A stretch of 64,000 nucleotides of DNA from Adiantum capillus-veneris. Lineage: Eukaryota; Streptophyta; Polypodiopsida; Polypodiales; Pteridaceae. Below, piece after piece: positions 1-10,115 of this stretch (positions are counted from its first letter, which is position 1; each line of letters starts with the position of its first letter). The notes under the pieces are model-generated. The model was not told the DNA's origin. It was given only the letters and a program-made list of their open reading frames with translations, and did no database searches. A program made the translations under genes and the position numbers. The DNA lies in the NCBI GenBank assembly GCA_014529385.2, contig CM043942.1:7625001-7689000 (forward strand), in the 5' to 3' direction.

Positions 1-480
1 TTCATTCCAAAAGATTAAGGAAAACCTTGTATCAGCACTTGTACTTAAAGCACTAGATTGGGAAAAGATATTCCATGTTCACATTGATGCATCTGCATAA
101 GCAATTGGGAGTATTCTGGCTCAACCTAGAGACGGAACAATGAATTTCCCAGTGTGTTATGCGAGCCGACAGCTAAATAGTGCAAAAAAAAATACACAAC
201 CACTGAAAGAAAGGGATTAGGAATGATTTATTCTGTAAAGAAATTTCGGCATTATTTTCTTGCAAACAAATTTGTGTTCTTCACAGATGATCAAGTTCTT
301 TTGTATCTAGTAAATAAACCATGCAATACTGGAAGAATTGTACACTGGTTTATTATATTGCTAGAGTTTGACTTCACAGTGGTAGTAAAAAAGGGTAAAA
401 CTCATCTACGGACGGATCATCTTTCAAGGTTGCAAAACTAGGAAGCTCCTAAAGGAGTAGATGATGACACACCTGATGCT
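1..480 (+). pseudogene. Ty3/gypsy RNase H domain (5'-truncated by window edge)
   Basis: The translation carries the end of RT and the RNase H domain of a Ty3/gypsy pol. Visible blocks are FHVHIDAS near 75-100 (the first catalytic Asp region), CYASRQLNSA near 160-185, MIYSVKKFRHYF (223-258) and DHLSRLQN at 415-440. In this family RNase H degrades the genomic RNA during minus-strand synthesis. It is broken by an in-frame TAA after DASA (near 100), a TAG before the MIYSVKKF block and a TAG after LSRLQN. It joins the zinc-finger and integrase blocks downstream in the same orientation. The element starts outside the window, so gag and most of RT are not seen. The family call is firm; the element is certainly non-functional. 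Confidence 0.85.
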
Positions 481-880
481 TATCTTTTCAATATTGAAAT
501 GATACCCAAATGGTCTCACGAAATTGTGAGCATTCTTTCCTTTGGAGGTAGATTTGATAACAAGGAAGACATATCCAAACAATAAATAATTTGACAAACA
601 AAAAACTTCCAGTTGATTGTGTGACGACTGTACCATCTAGGCTCGGACCAAATTCTACGATTATGTATAAATCCAGAGGAATTCGAGTGTTATCTTGAAG
701 AAGCACACGTGCAGGATTGTGCATTTCATTGTTCAACAATGAAAACACACCAAAGATTGAAACAATTAGGGGTTTATTGGCCAACTATGCTGACACACAT
801 GCTTATGTTAACAAATGTACTATATGTAGTGCCAAACGACCGGTGGATCACGCGACATTGTTTCAGGTGAACATTGCACT
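481..880 (+). pseudogene. First integrase H2C2-type zinc-finger module of the gypsy element
   Basis: Reading across stops and one frameshift, this stretch gives the spacer normally found between gypsy RNase H and integrase (PKWSHEIVSILSF near 507-545). It then gives an N-terminal zinc-binding module: LEEAH near 697-711, FHCSTMKTHQRLKQLGVYWP near 723-782, then HAYVNKCTICSAKRP (799-843), which supplies the CX2C pair. This is the fold that precedes the integrase catalytic core in Ty3/gypsy elements. The odd point is that a second complete module follows at about 900-1210, so this element seems to have two. At least three in-frame stops lie at about 583-640. Confidence 0.7.
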
Positions 881-1507
881 TGTATGGAGTCAATATATCA
901 TTGATTTCTTAACAACAAGGACATTTTCCGAAACATAACAAAAGCGCGAAAAAGGGCTATCAAGCTGGAGGCTCGCGACTTTAATTTAATTGGAAATCAA
1001 CTCTACAAGCGAGGAAAGGACAATCAACTTAGAATATGTGCAAGTGAAAGCAAATACCTGCTGATTCTAGAACACGCACATGGAGGAATAAGTGGAGGCC
1101 ATTTTTCAGGTGATAAGACGACAAAAATTGTCTTAACCGCAGGAATATGGTGGCCTACATTGCATATGGATGCTGAGGAGTTTGTAAAGCGTTGTGACGC
1201 ATGTCAGTGTACTAAGGTGCTGATAAAGAGAGATGAGATTCCACTACGGCCAATGATGGGAGCACGGGCATTTGCAAAATGGGGCATTGATTTTGTGGGT
1301 CCTATTTCACCCCCTACATATCGCACCCATACCCAATATATCATTGTGTCTACGGACTATCTCACAAAATGGGCGGAAGCCAAGGCAACACAAAAAGTAG
1401 ACGCAAGAACCACTGCACAATTTTTGTATAAGAATGTCTTTGTACGATATAAGTTGTTAGTGATCAAGGAACACATTTTCTTAATGAAGTCATTGACTAT
1501 CTGCTAA
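881..1507 (+). pseudogene. Second H2C2 zinc finger and integrase catalytic core, first half
   Basis: WSQYIIDFLTT (near 890-920) repeats the spacer motif. It is followed by YKRGKDNQ, then LEHAHGGISGGHFSGDKT (near 1066-1120) and WWPTLHMDAEEFVKRCDACQ (1148-1207), a full HHCC zinc-binding module. The rve core begins at KWGIDFVGPISPP (near 1279-1317, first catalytic Asp) and continues through STDYLTKWAEA. A one-base frameshift near 1450 moves the second catalytic Asp (SDQGTHF, Asp codon 1462-1464) into the frame used by the next feature. In this family the protein inserts the cDNA into chromosomes. The visible stop at 1507 is only a consequence of the frameshift. Confidence 0.88.
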
Positions 1508-1515
1508 AGGAATTC

Positions 1516-2235
1516 ATGGTCATACATAGAAAATCTGCTCCATATCATCCACAGGCAAATGGACAAGCTGAGGCCACAAATAAAACACTATGCACTGTTC
1601 TGATTAACATTGTATCAGATTCAAGGACAGACTGGGATCAACTGTTACACTCAACACTATGGGCATACAAGGTAGCTTACAAAACATCAATCGGAACAAC
1701 ACCGTACAACATGGTGTTTGGTCTAAACGCTATATTACCCATAGAGTTTTTAGTTCCAACTCTACGAGTAGCGAAACGTTTACAATGGATAGGGCATGAG
1801 CTCTCTTCAAGAATAGATGATCTTGAAAAGCTAGATAAACTTCGACTGAGAGCTGTAGCTTCGATCTATGCAAAAAAGAGAAGACAAAAAGAGTTTTTTG
1901 ACAAGCATGTGTGCAAGAAAGAGTTCAAAACAGGTGATTATGTACTTGTTTATACTTTGAAGCAACATGCCAAGAAATTTAAAAAGCGAGGGATGGGACC
2001 CTTTGTGATTAGTGACTTATCACAAAGTGGAGCTGTCAAACTTGCTACATTGGGAGGAGAAGAAATGCCAAATTGGATTAGTGGGTGTCAGTTAAAAAAG
2101 TATCATTTACCACTAACACAGGATATGCTTCAACAAATTCATCAAGAAAAACAACGGATGAAGGAGAAACAGAGGGTACTAGAAGAAGCCCAAGCAGAAG
2201 CAAAAGAACACATTGCAAAAAGAAGACTTCTATGA
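1516..2235 (+). pseudogene. Gypsy integrase core, second half, and C-terminal domain
   Basis: The 239-codon frame opens inside the core. It holds SAPYHPQANGQAEATNK, where the Glu codon at 1570-1572 lies 35 residues after the upstream Asp, so the D,D(35)E spacing survives across the frameshift. Then come WDQLLHSTLWAYKVAYKTSIG and the C-terminal GDYVLVY...GPFVI block. After the usual end (LKKYHLPLTQ) there is an extra Lys/Glu/Gln-rich, coiled-coil-like tail of about 40 residues ending in TGA at 2233-2235. The frame stays open past that TGA into a protease-like domain. The ATG at 1516 is internal and not a real start. Confidence 0.9.
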
Positions 2236-2650
2236 CAACAACAACAAAGTGGATCACAATTGCGAATAAATGTTGTTCGACTAACGAATTTTGGTGAAGA
2301 CACAGTGGAACCAATAATTACAGTCAAAGTGGGTGGGAATCAAGTTGAATCGACGGCATTGCTTGATTCTGGAGCTCAAGCAAATCTGATCTCTTACAAA
2401 ATTATATAAACAGCTCAAGCCCAAAGATCACCCTACATCCGACTTCACAAGTGCTGGAAAGTAGTACATCACATTCGCTAAGAGCATTGGGATGGACTAT
2501 AGTGCATATACAAATACATCAATATATTTACCCCCACAAGTTTTACGTGGTTGAGGATACGAGCACACTACACCCCATGTTGTTGGGACAACCTTAGCAA
2601 AAAGAGTATAATGTGCAGATAGATTGGAATTTGGATACCGTAAAAATTCA
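2236..2650 (+). pseudogene. Retropepsin-like aspartic protease domain lying downstream of integrase
   Basis: Directly after the integrase TGA the same frame continues for 57 codons. It contains EPIITVKVGGNQVESTALL, then DSGAQANLIS (catalytic D-S-G near 2365-2373), and ends at TAA 2407-2409. A frame change then gives the distal half of a retropepsin: VEDTSTLHPMLLGQP (near 2550-2595) and VQIDWNLDTVKI (near 2612-2648). This matches the hydrophobic-LLG close of the pepsin fold. In plant gypsy elements protease sits between gag and RT, so this position is unusual. It may be a real 3' domain of this lineage, or an adjacent gag-pol joined by rearrangement; frame continuity favours the first. Confidence 0.75.
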
Positions 2651-2725
2651 GCATGCACAAGAATAACAGGTTGTAGCCTTTGCTCAGCAAACCCAAAAGA
2701 ACCAGATGACAGCACCACAATCACT

Positions 2726-2920
2726 GGATAAAGAACCAAAAGGCCATGGATGCCACTAAAGAACAACACAATACCCATGGAGAACAACCGGGATAAAGAA
2801 CCCAAAGGCCATGGATTCCACTAAAGAACAACACAATACCCATGGAGAACAACACTGGATAAAGAACCAAAAGGCCATGGATGCCACTAAAGAACAACAC
2901 AATACCCATGGAGAACAACC
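2726..2920 (+). repeat. Three tandem copies of a 65-66 bp unit
   Basis: Units start at GGATAAAGAAC in positions 2726, 2791 and 2857, and each ends with CATGGAGAACAAC. They differ at only a few bases. The array lies in the 3' part of the first gypsy element, after the protease-like domain. No stop occurs in at least one plus frame, so a Gln/Asn/His-rich repetitive peptide could once have been encoded. Confidence 0.9.
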
Positions 2921-3735
2921 AGGAAACTGCCAACCATGTTCACTACAAACATAAAACAACACAGACCGCAGTGAAAAGATCAAGGTTAGCAACATGAGAA
3001 AAAAAGTATGGGTGCGGATGGATAGAGGTGACATGGCATACAAACCAGAATACAACAGAAGAAGTCAACAGAAGAACAAAATTCAACCAACAACCATGGG
3101 AATAAAAAGATATGGATCCCAAAGACAATGCTCAGTAACAACTTAAATGCAACTCGCATTTGGATCCCGAAACCAAAGCAACAGGAACTCCCTTCAGTAC
3201 AAGCAACACCAGCATGCAAACACACACTACATATGAAACCAGCAAACCGATGTATGTCGGTGCCGATCAGCAGCACAACAATGACGACCACGGATGTGGC
3301 AATAAACCTACAAAAACCTCCAGAACAAAGCTACAAATGGAAAGCAAAAGAGAAAAAGACTATGGCCAATTTCGCCATGACAATGCTCTCCACGGAGACA
3401 ACCATGGCCATATTGACAGTAGCGGCAAATCAAGCGACTTTCGCAAGAAAGGCGATCAAACAGAGAGCTGTGGAGTTAGAACTTTTACTTACAAAGAAAA
3501 TCCACCAACCAAATTAACAACAACCAGGAAACCTCGACGTCGAATGCCAATAAGCATCTTGCTTATTCCCTCCTCTCGTAGAGCATTGATTTTTCCATGC
3601 ATTGACTAAGTATGCATCAAATAGGGCCACATTACACGGCCGAGCATTAGCACAATTTTTAACCCATGCACTACACATACACCGAGGTGATACCTTGTCG
3701 TCCGGGAGGACTCCGACTAGGAGGGGGGGAGGCAT
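2921..3735 (+). other. 3' tail of the first gypsy element, unrecognised
   Basis: No known domain is visible. Two overlapping plus frames (3128-3517 and 3160-3609) stay open because the sequence is A-rich and poor in T; their peptides are Lys/Thr/Gln-rich and match nothing I recognise. A purine tract with a run of seven G (about 3717-3731) could be the polypurine tract that primes plus-strand synthesis, which would put the 3' LTR shortly to its right. I could not pair that LTR with a second copy, so the boundary is tentative. Confidence 0.4.
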
Positions 3736-5339
3736 TCTCAAATGTGGACCCAATGAAAGTAAAAAGAGCAAAACAGGGCATGTTTTTCGACTATTTTGAA
3801 GGGTTTTCATTTGATTGCAAAATTTTCTGGACTAACCTAAGTAAATATGCCCTTATACAGCATAAATCTACAAGTATATGGGACCAAAGGCCAATTCAGG
3901 CCCCTAGGTGTGTGCATATATGTAAAAATAGCCATTTTTTGGATAAAATATTGGTAAAACGGAGAAATCCGGCCATAAAAATTTCATGTGAGTATATATA
4001 GTGTTTTGCGATGATGTTTTTGAGTTAATATGATTTTTGGGAATTTTTTGGGTTTAGTTTGCTATTTTCTTTTTAATTTTACTAATTATCAGCAAAAAAA
4101 CTTCAAAAATACAAAAAGCAGGTGAAATACGGCCTAATGAAAAACAAAAAATATATATATGGGGATAATCAGTGACTATAGGACAACCTATGGTACAATG
4201 GGGGTGCAATTATGTGAATGGAGCGGAAGGCGTGTTTTGGGCAGATTTTGACCGAAACGTCAAATTTCTCGGAAACTGGGTAAATGGAGTCCAAATCAAG
4301 AAATTTTCGAGCCTAAACCGCATCTCGCAAGAAGTTGGGAGCACATGTCAAATTTCATAGAAAGTGGTTTGGGGACCCCCATTATAAGATTTTTTCACTT
4401 CACTTAGAGTTCATTTCTACTATTTCCTTCTTGAGAGAGAGCTCTTGCCACCTAGAGCGAACTGGACTTCCAGCTGCTTCTACGACGTGCACGACCACCC
4501 AACACGCTCCAGATATGAGAGATAGACTCACCACCTTGAGCTTTTCGCGTATGTTTGATGTTTTGTCGCGAAAACTAGTGTAGGGTTCACACGGAAAACG
4601 AGCAGTAGAGACCTACAGATAGAGGTGGCCACCTAACGGCTAACCCAAAATCAATAAGGCTTCATCGGCGGGTTACCCTAGCATAGGAGACCACTCTTGA
4701 ATGCACAAAGGCAGCAAAGAACCATTGGAAAAAACCCTAACTTCTAGAGCCCTGCAAGAGTCCACCAAATGGTAAATCAGTGGAAAGTCGCCCAAATGCT
4801 ACCAAAACTCATGGGTAGGATCATCTCGACATGCTCTACAAGGCTATATAGCCCACATGGCCATAAGGCGACCCGAAGCGGGACTAAGCTTCAGAAACGG
4901 CATCAGACACACAAAGCGTCAACTAGCTCTCACAGCCAAACCGGATGTCCGTTTGCCACCAAACTTCACGAGCGGCTTTCCTAGACCATCAACAACCAAG
5001 TCCTATGGTGGTAGACCACCACAAGTCATCGACGACATATGAACGCAACCACGGGCACTTCCAGAGCGACAAATTGCCAAACGGAGCTCCGGTGAAGCCA
5101 AAGCCAACAAAAACCATATGGCAAGGATCCCCAAGAAACCATGAAGCTATGGAGACTAACATCAAGAAATTTCATCGCCGAAAAGCACTCCAAGAGTCAA
5201 AAAACGGCTCAGAGGCTCTGAAAGCCAAATAGGGAGTTTCTATTTATCTTTTGACTTTTTTATTGAAATAGGGCTTAAAGGGGACTCAGGGGGGCTTAGG
5301 ACATGTACCAGTAGCATTTCTCATATAAAATTCATCAGG
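3736..5339. other. Probable LTR and leader DNA, no gene recognised
   Basis: There is no recognisable protein. Short plus frames at 3666-4001, 4335-4583 and 4769-5232 show no family motif. A TATATATA box lies at about 3990-4000, and there is a second TATATAG near 4844. The stretch sits between a purine tract on the left and the palindrome series on the right. It may therefore hold the 3' LTR of the left element and/or the 5' LTR and leader of the next one. I found no long direct repeat to prove either. Confidence 0.35.
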
Positions 5340-6215
5340 AGACATCCTATGCGTAGGATGTCTCAAGGCCATGTTTGGGAACCAAACTCAACATCTCACC
5401 TCATACACAGCTTCTACATAGCTTATACATGCTAGCCATCAAGTTTCATCACATTTGGACAAGATGACCTCATATACATCAAGAAACGGAAAGTCAGAGC
5501 ATAGAGGCAATAATGGGTCATAGACCTACCAAAACTATTCCAAATCACATGAAACTTGCACAATATACTCATTAGCACATTGCCAAGCTAACTGTGGGGT
5601 CAGATATGAAAATTAATGAAATAGACATCCTACGTGTAGGATGTCTAAATGACCTATTTGACCTCCAGCTGGTGTTTTTGAGTTCCAGATGTCTTTATAA
5701 CACCTTCACAAGCTCATATATCAAATTTCAAGCCATTCCCATCACATTTGGCCCCCAAAACCTCCAAGATGCACTTTTTGAGCCTGAAAACACTACACAT
5801 GCTCTTAACAACACCAATACCTATCCAAATCAAAATCTAAGAGCAAGGCCATGTTCTACATGCTAAGGGCTACCCACACAACCAACTTCAAGTCATTTTG
5901 ATAAAATAGACATCGTACGCGTAGGATGTCTCCAGTGTCATATTGACCTTCTGTGCAGGAATTGACTTCATGGAAGCCTCTTACATGGTATAAGAAGCCT
6001 ATATATCAAATTTCAACCCATTTGAATATCATTTGCCACTTGTTTAGGACATCCTACCCAATTTGTGAGCCAAAACTTAAATTTGCTCAAAATTACACTT
6101 TTTGATGTCCAAACCAAATTCCAAGTACATAGCCATGTTGCATAGGTCAAGGGCCACAAGCTTGTTAAGTTTCACCAAAAACAGAGAAGGTAGACATCCT
6201 ACGCGTAGGATGTCT
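5340..6215. repeat. Four 24-bp palindromes at about 284-bp intervals (degenerate tandem repeat)
   Basis: Copies lie at 5340-5363, 5623-5646, 5908-5931 and 6192-6215. The consensus half-site is AGACATCCTACG followed by its reverse complement; the fourth copy is a perfect palindrome and the others carry one change each. Centres are 283, 285 and 284 bp apart. The DNA between is much more diverged but still aligns in places: a 'tatatcaaatttcaa' block follows copies 2 and 3 at similar offsets, and 'ttgacc' follows shortly after each of them. The series ends about 165 bp before the ATG at 6381, so it occupies the leader of the downstream retroelement-like ORF. A half-site (GACATCCTAC) occurs near 6048. 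Confidence 0.9.
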
Positions 6216-6380
6216 ATATGATTATTTTTAAGCCGAAAATCTAATGTGGGCACATGTAGGGTTTCCCTAGTTTCTTTTGAGTTCTTATTTCAATTTTCAA
6301 GTCATTTGGATAGTCAAAACTCAGTTTATCAGCTAATATGTAAAAAACCTAACTTTGGACTGCTGAGTGCAACAGGATCC

Positions 6381-7172
6381 ATGGTAGCCACAAAATCACC
6401 TGCAAAGAAGAAGAGGATGACTATCAAGGACTACTTAGAAGAAGTGGAGCCTTTTGTTATCCTAGAGGGAACCCTGAAGCCCACAAGCACGTGGATTCAA
6501 GATGACCTGCTAGAGACCAATGATCTGAGAATCTACCAAGGAGTATTTAAAGATCTGGAGGGAAATGCAGTGGAGCTACCCATGCTACCTCGAGAGCTCA
6601 ATGAATTTTTCAGGAGCAAGATGGGGGATTACTTGGAGAAACTGGATCTCCAAAATTACTTTGAAGCCTTGCCAGCAGGGATTGATGTTAAAAGAGTGTG
6701 GGAATTTGTCACCACAACCAAAGAGGATGGCATAGCCCGAGTTACAGATCTGCAAGGCAAGCCTAATACAATGATTGTCATCACAGAGAAGGTGGTGGCA
6801 GCAGCACTTGAAATCTCTAACAAAGGAGACAGTGTGACAAAGAGGCGAGATGACATTAAGGTCTACTCGGAAAAGAAGAATAACTATACATTTGAAGATA
6901 TTGCAAACCCAAAGGTGGCTATCATGAGCCAACTATACAATCAATACTTCCACATGTGTACCAAGCGGCCACAGAAATACAGGATGCCACCTGGAGCTAT
7001 TGCCCACACTTTCACATGGGCAATGCAGAAGAGCAAACCAAAAGAGATAAACTATGCTGCTTACATCCACGACAATCTTGTGAAGATGGGGACCAAAAAT
7101 CCCACCTATATTGTACCTGGTGAGCTGATAACAAAAGTTGTCTATGGAGCATTGCATGCCAAGGGAAACTGA
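6381..7172 (+). CDS. N-terminal domain of a long gag-like retroelement protein, unknown family
   Basis: The 264-codon frame from ATG 6381 begins MVATKSPAKKKRMTIKDYLE and is open from 6246. I prefer 6381 because coding-like, charged sequence starts there. The domain is mixed alpha/beta-looking, with WEFVTTTKEDGIARV, VITEKVVAAALEIS and YNQYFHMCTKRPQKYRMPPG. That resembles the N-terminal region of plant LTR-element gag-like ORFs, but I cannot name a family. No signal peptide or membrane segment is visible. TGA at 7170-7172 looks secondary, because the same frame stays coding-like to 7883. It is probably one piece of a protein that continues to 8475 and, beyond the copia insertion, to about 15250. 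Confidence 0.6.
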   Translation: MVATKSPAKKKRMTIKDYLEEVEPFVILEGTLKPTSTWIQDDLLETNDLRIYQGVFKDLEGNAVELPMLPRELNEFFRSKMGDYLEKLDLQNYFEALPAGIDVKRVWEFVTTTKEDGIARVTDLQGKPNTMIVITEKVVAAALEISNKGDSVTKRRDDIKVYSEKKNNYTFEDIANPKVAIMSQLYNQYFHMCTKRPQKYRMPPGAIAHTFTWAMQKSKPKEINYAAYIHDNLVKMGTKNPTYIVPGELITKVVYGALHAKGN

Positions 7173-8475
7173 CCTCTACCTCCCTCACAAAATGATTGGA
7201 TCAAGCTGAAAGAAGACAAAGAAGAAGAACCTCCTAAGGCGCCCAGGGTAGCCACAAGGTTGAAGCGCCGTTTAGAGACAGTGCTAGAAGAGCCGCCAGA
7301 GCCAAAGAAGGGAAAGAAAGAAACTCTACAAGTACCAATCAAGGAAACAAAGTCATAGAAAGCGGCAAGGCTAGAAAGACTAATGGAAAGTTTCAGAGCC
7401 GAAAGAGTGCTAAAAGAGGATCTGAGCGAGTTATGGAAGCCATCCCTTGAGGCTATGTCTGGGTCATCTTGAAGGATTCACAGAGATCGGTTTGAAGATT
7501 ATATCAAGAACTTCGAGATCTTAAATACTACAGCAGAGAATATCGTGAATATACCGTTTACAGAAGAAGAGGTGGACAAAGTGAGATGGCAACTGCTAGA
7601 AGAACAGGAAGTCCAAGAAAGAGAGAGGAAAACAAAGGCGGATCGGGATTTCAAGAAAAAGCAACCAACTCCACCATCAAGCCGAGAATCTAGCCCACCA
7701 CCATCACCACGTCCTCTTAGTCCTCCACAAACCCAACAAAAAGAAGAGTTGAACAAACCTGATGAGCAACAAGACTCCAAGCAAGAGAAAAACAAAGAGG
7801 AAGAGCAGAAGGTAGAAGCTGAGCCAAAAGATGAGAAGCCACATCCAGAAGAAAGAAACTATAAGTATTTCTTGATCTCCTAGCTGTTGGGTACTCTCGA
7901 GAAGAGGCAGATAATGCAGTTTTTGAGTTGTCAAGCACAAGACCCAAGGAATATATGCAAAGCGCTCGGTTAGTGGAGTTGAAGGAGATGGCCACAGATA
8001 CAGTGGATCTACAGCCACCAACCAATGATTGAGATGTAGTGATGCAAAAACTCATCGGGCTCAGAGCAAGGTCGATGGCCGCTGAGATTGAAATTGATAA
8101 TCTCAAAACAAATGAAGTTCATATAAAAGTTGAAGTGGACTCACTGCAAAAACAGGACTAAGAGAACATAGAGAAACAAATCAAGATGCAAGCCGATCTG
8201 GATGCGCCACTACAAAGATGCCAAGAGATGGAAAGACAGAGTCAGGAAGCGGAACAAAAGCTTCAAAGAGCACAGGAGGAGTACAAAAAAATCAGCAAAT
8301 CACTGACAGATGCGGAGAAAGAGAGGGACAATTTGACACTACAGCTTGCTGATGAGTCCAAAAGAGGTTGAAACCTTGAGGAATGTTAAGGAAAAGGCTG
8401 AGCAAGAACATGAGGCAAGCCAGGATGAAGTGATAGAGCTAAAAGATCAAATGAAAGTGAAAGATCAAACCATCC
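7173..8475 (+). pseudogene. Middle part of the same protein: charged, proline-rich and coiled-coil region
   Basis: The frame of the upstream ORF continues past TGA 7170-7172 with Lys/Glu-rich sequence, past TAG near 7356 and TGA near 7471, to TAG at 7881-7883. It includes a Ser/Pro segment (TPPSSRESSPPPSPRPLSPP, near 7669-7728) and a Lys/Glu tail. A frameshift near 7870 leads to REEADNAVFELS and then a heptad-like coiled coil (8186-8371), and a second frameshift goes into 8346-8475. Coding is cut at 8475 by the copia element and resumes at 14007. The stops and shifts mean the copy is dead. A long coiled coil would suit particle assembly or multimerisation, but that is inference. Confidence 0.6.
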
Positions 8476-8667
8476 TGAAGGAGTGCGAGCGGAAGTGCGA
8501 CGAGAGAGAGAGTGCGAGAAGAAGAGCACGACGATAAGGTGAACTCGCTCTACTGTAATGTGTAGAGCATAGTGAGTTCTTATTAGGTTTTTACAAAAGA
8601 ATATGTGTACATACCTGGCGGCCCACCCACTTACCTGGGCGACCACATTGGGCTTTATACCCCAACA
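8476..8667 (-). repeat. 3' LTR of the copia element
   Basis: On the minus strand it begins TGTTGGGGTATAAAGCCC and ends CTTCA. The TATAAAG a few bases after the LTR start may be the promoter TATA box. It contains a GA-rich run near its end and is about 97% identical to the partner at 13815-14006 by eye. Confidence 0.97.
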
Positions 8668-8680
8668 ACCTCCCACTTAA
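8668..8680 (-). other. Polypurine tract of the copia element
   Basis: The minus strand reads TTAAGTGGGAGGT immediately before the LTR start TGTTGG. This is the usual plant copia purine tract, which primes plus-strand cDNA synthesis. Confidence 0.9.
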
Positions 8681-8756
8681 AGTCCAATGTGGTACTTTAA
8701 GTGTGAGAGAAGCTACTATACAAGCTAATATACAAGAGATGGAGAGAAGTGATGTA

Positions 8757-10115
8757 CTACCCTACACCTAACTGCTTGCGAAAATGCGCAAAGCTCTCTG
8801 AGGGAAGTCCTTTTGTAAGTAGATCAGCAGAATTTTCTGTGGTGTGAATTTTGACAAGCCGAAGTTGCTTATCCTCGAGCATTTCCCTGATGAAATGATA
8901 CTTCACATCCACATGCTTTGTCTTTGAGTGATAAACTGGATTGCGAGCCAATTGTATAGCACTTTGACTATCACAATATAACACAGGCATCTCTTCTTTG
9001 ATTCCCAAATCTGTTACTAGTCGATTAAGCCAAATTGATTCTTTGCATGCCTCTGATGCTGCAACATATTCAGCCTATGTAGTAGACTGAGTAACACAAT
9101 CTTGTAATCTAGAACGCCATGATACTGCTCCACCAGCCAATGTAAAGACATACCCTGACGTAGACCTTCGGTTGTCTAAGTCACCTGCATAATCTGAGTC
9201 TGTAAAACCCTTTACACTTAGCTCCTGACTCCCATAGCATATACGCATACTCTTTGTAGCTTTCAGGTATCTCAATATTCCTTTCACTGCCTCCCAATGT
9301 TTCTTGCCTGGGTTTGACATGTATCGACTTACTACTCCCACTGCAAATGCAATGTCTGGGAGAGTAGCAATCATTGCATACATCAAACTACCCACTGCAG
9401 ACGCATATGGAATCTTATCCATTTCAGCCTGTTCTTCCTCAGACACAGGACAATCGTGTTTGCTAAGTTTCACACATGGTGGCAATGGAACACTCAGTGC
9501 CTTTCCCTTCTCCATATTGAAACGTTGCAAAACCTTGTCAATATACTTTGTTTGAGATAACCAAATCAACTTCTTTGATCTGTCTCTCTCAATGCGCATA
9601 CCAAGTATATGACTTGCCTCACCCATGTCTTTCATGTCAAACGATTTTGCCATCTTTGACTTCAAAGCTAAAATTTCTTCCAAGTGCTTGCCAGCAATCA
9701 ACATGTCATCCACATACAAAATAAGGATCAGCCAACTACCATCCTTAGCCTTCTTTGTATATAGACAGTGATCGAACTCACTACGTTTATAGCCTTGAGA
9801 AAGCATAAACTTGTGGAATTTATGGTACCATGCCCTTGGTGATTGTTTTAAGCCATAAAGACTCTTTAACAACTGGCATACCCAATCTTCCTTGCCTTTC
9901 TCAACAAACCCTTCTGGCTGCTGCATGTAAATTTCCACATCTAAATCACCATGCAAGAACGTTGTCTTGACATCCATTTGGTGCAACACCAAATCTAATA
10001 TGGCAACCAATGCAAGAAAGCATCTCAATGTAGTCATCTTGACCACTGGAGATAAGACTTCATCAAAGTCAATGCCTTGTTCTTGCTTAAAGCCCTTGGC
10101 AACAAGCCTTGCTTT
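8757..10115 (-). pseudogene. Copia reverse transcriptase and RNase H
   Basis: The minus-strand frame holds LVAKGFKQEQGIDFDEVLSP just after the stop at 10116-10118. It continues with MDVKTTFLHGDLDVEIYMQQ, LYGLKQSPRAWYHK, the catalytic box ILYVDDML (near 9690-9715), DMGEASHILGMRI and YASAVGSLMYAM, then RNase H with DSDYAGDLDNRRSTSGYVF and LYCDSQSAIQLARNPVYHSK. A TAG at 9075-9077 replaces one residue in the STTxAEYVAA block. The final stop at 8757 sits about 90 bp from the 3' LTR, as normal. Both domains are full length, and the catalytic Asp pair of RT is intact. Confidence 0.96.

Noticed and set aside
3128-3609. Overlapping ORFs of 129 and 149 codons as real proteins
   Set aside because: Openness in two frames at once comes from A-rich, T-poor composition; no family motif is seen.
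5340-6215. Regularly spaced palindromes as a CRISPR-like array
   Set aside because: The spacing (about 284 bp), the diverged but alignable spacers and the eukaryotic retroelement context do not fit CRISPR; it is a degenerate tandem repeat.
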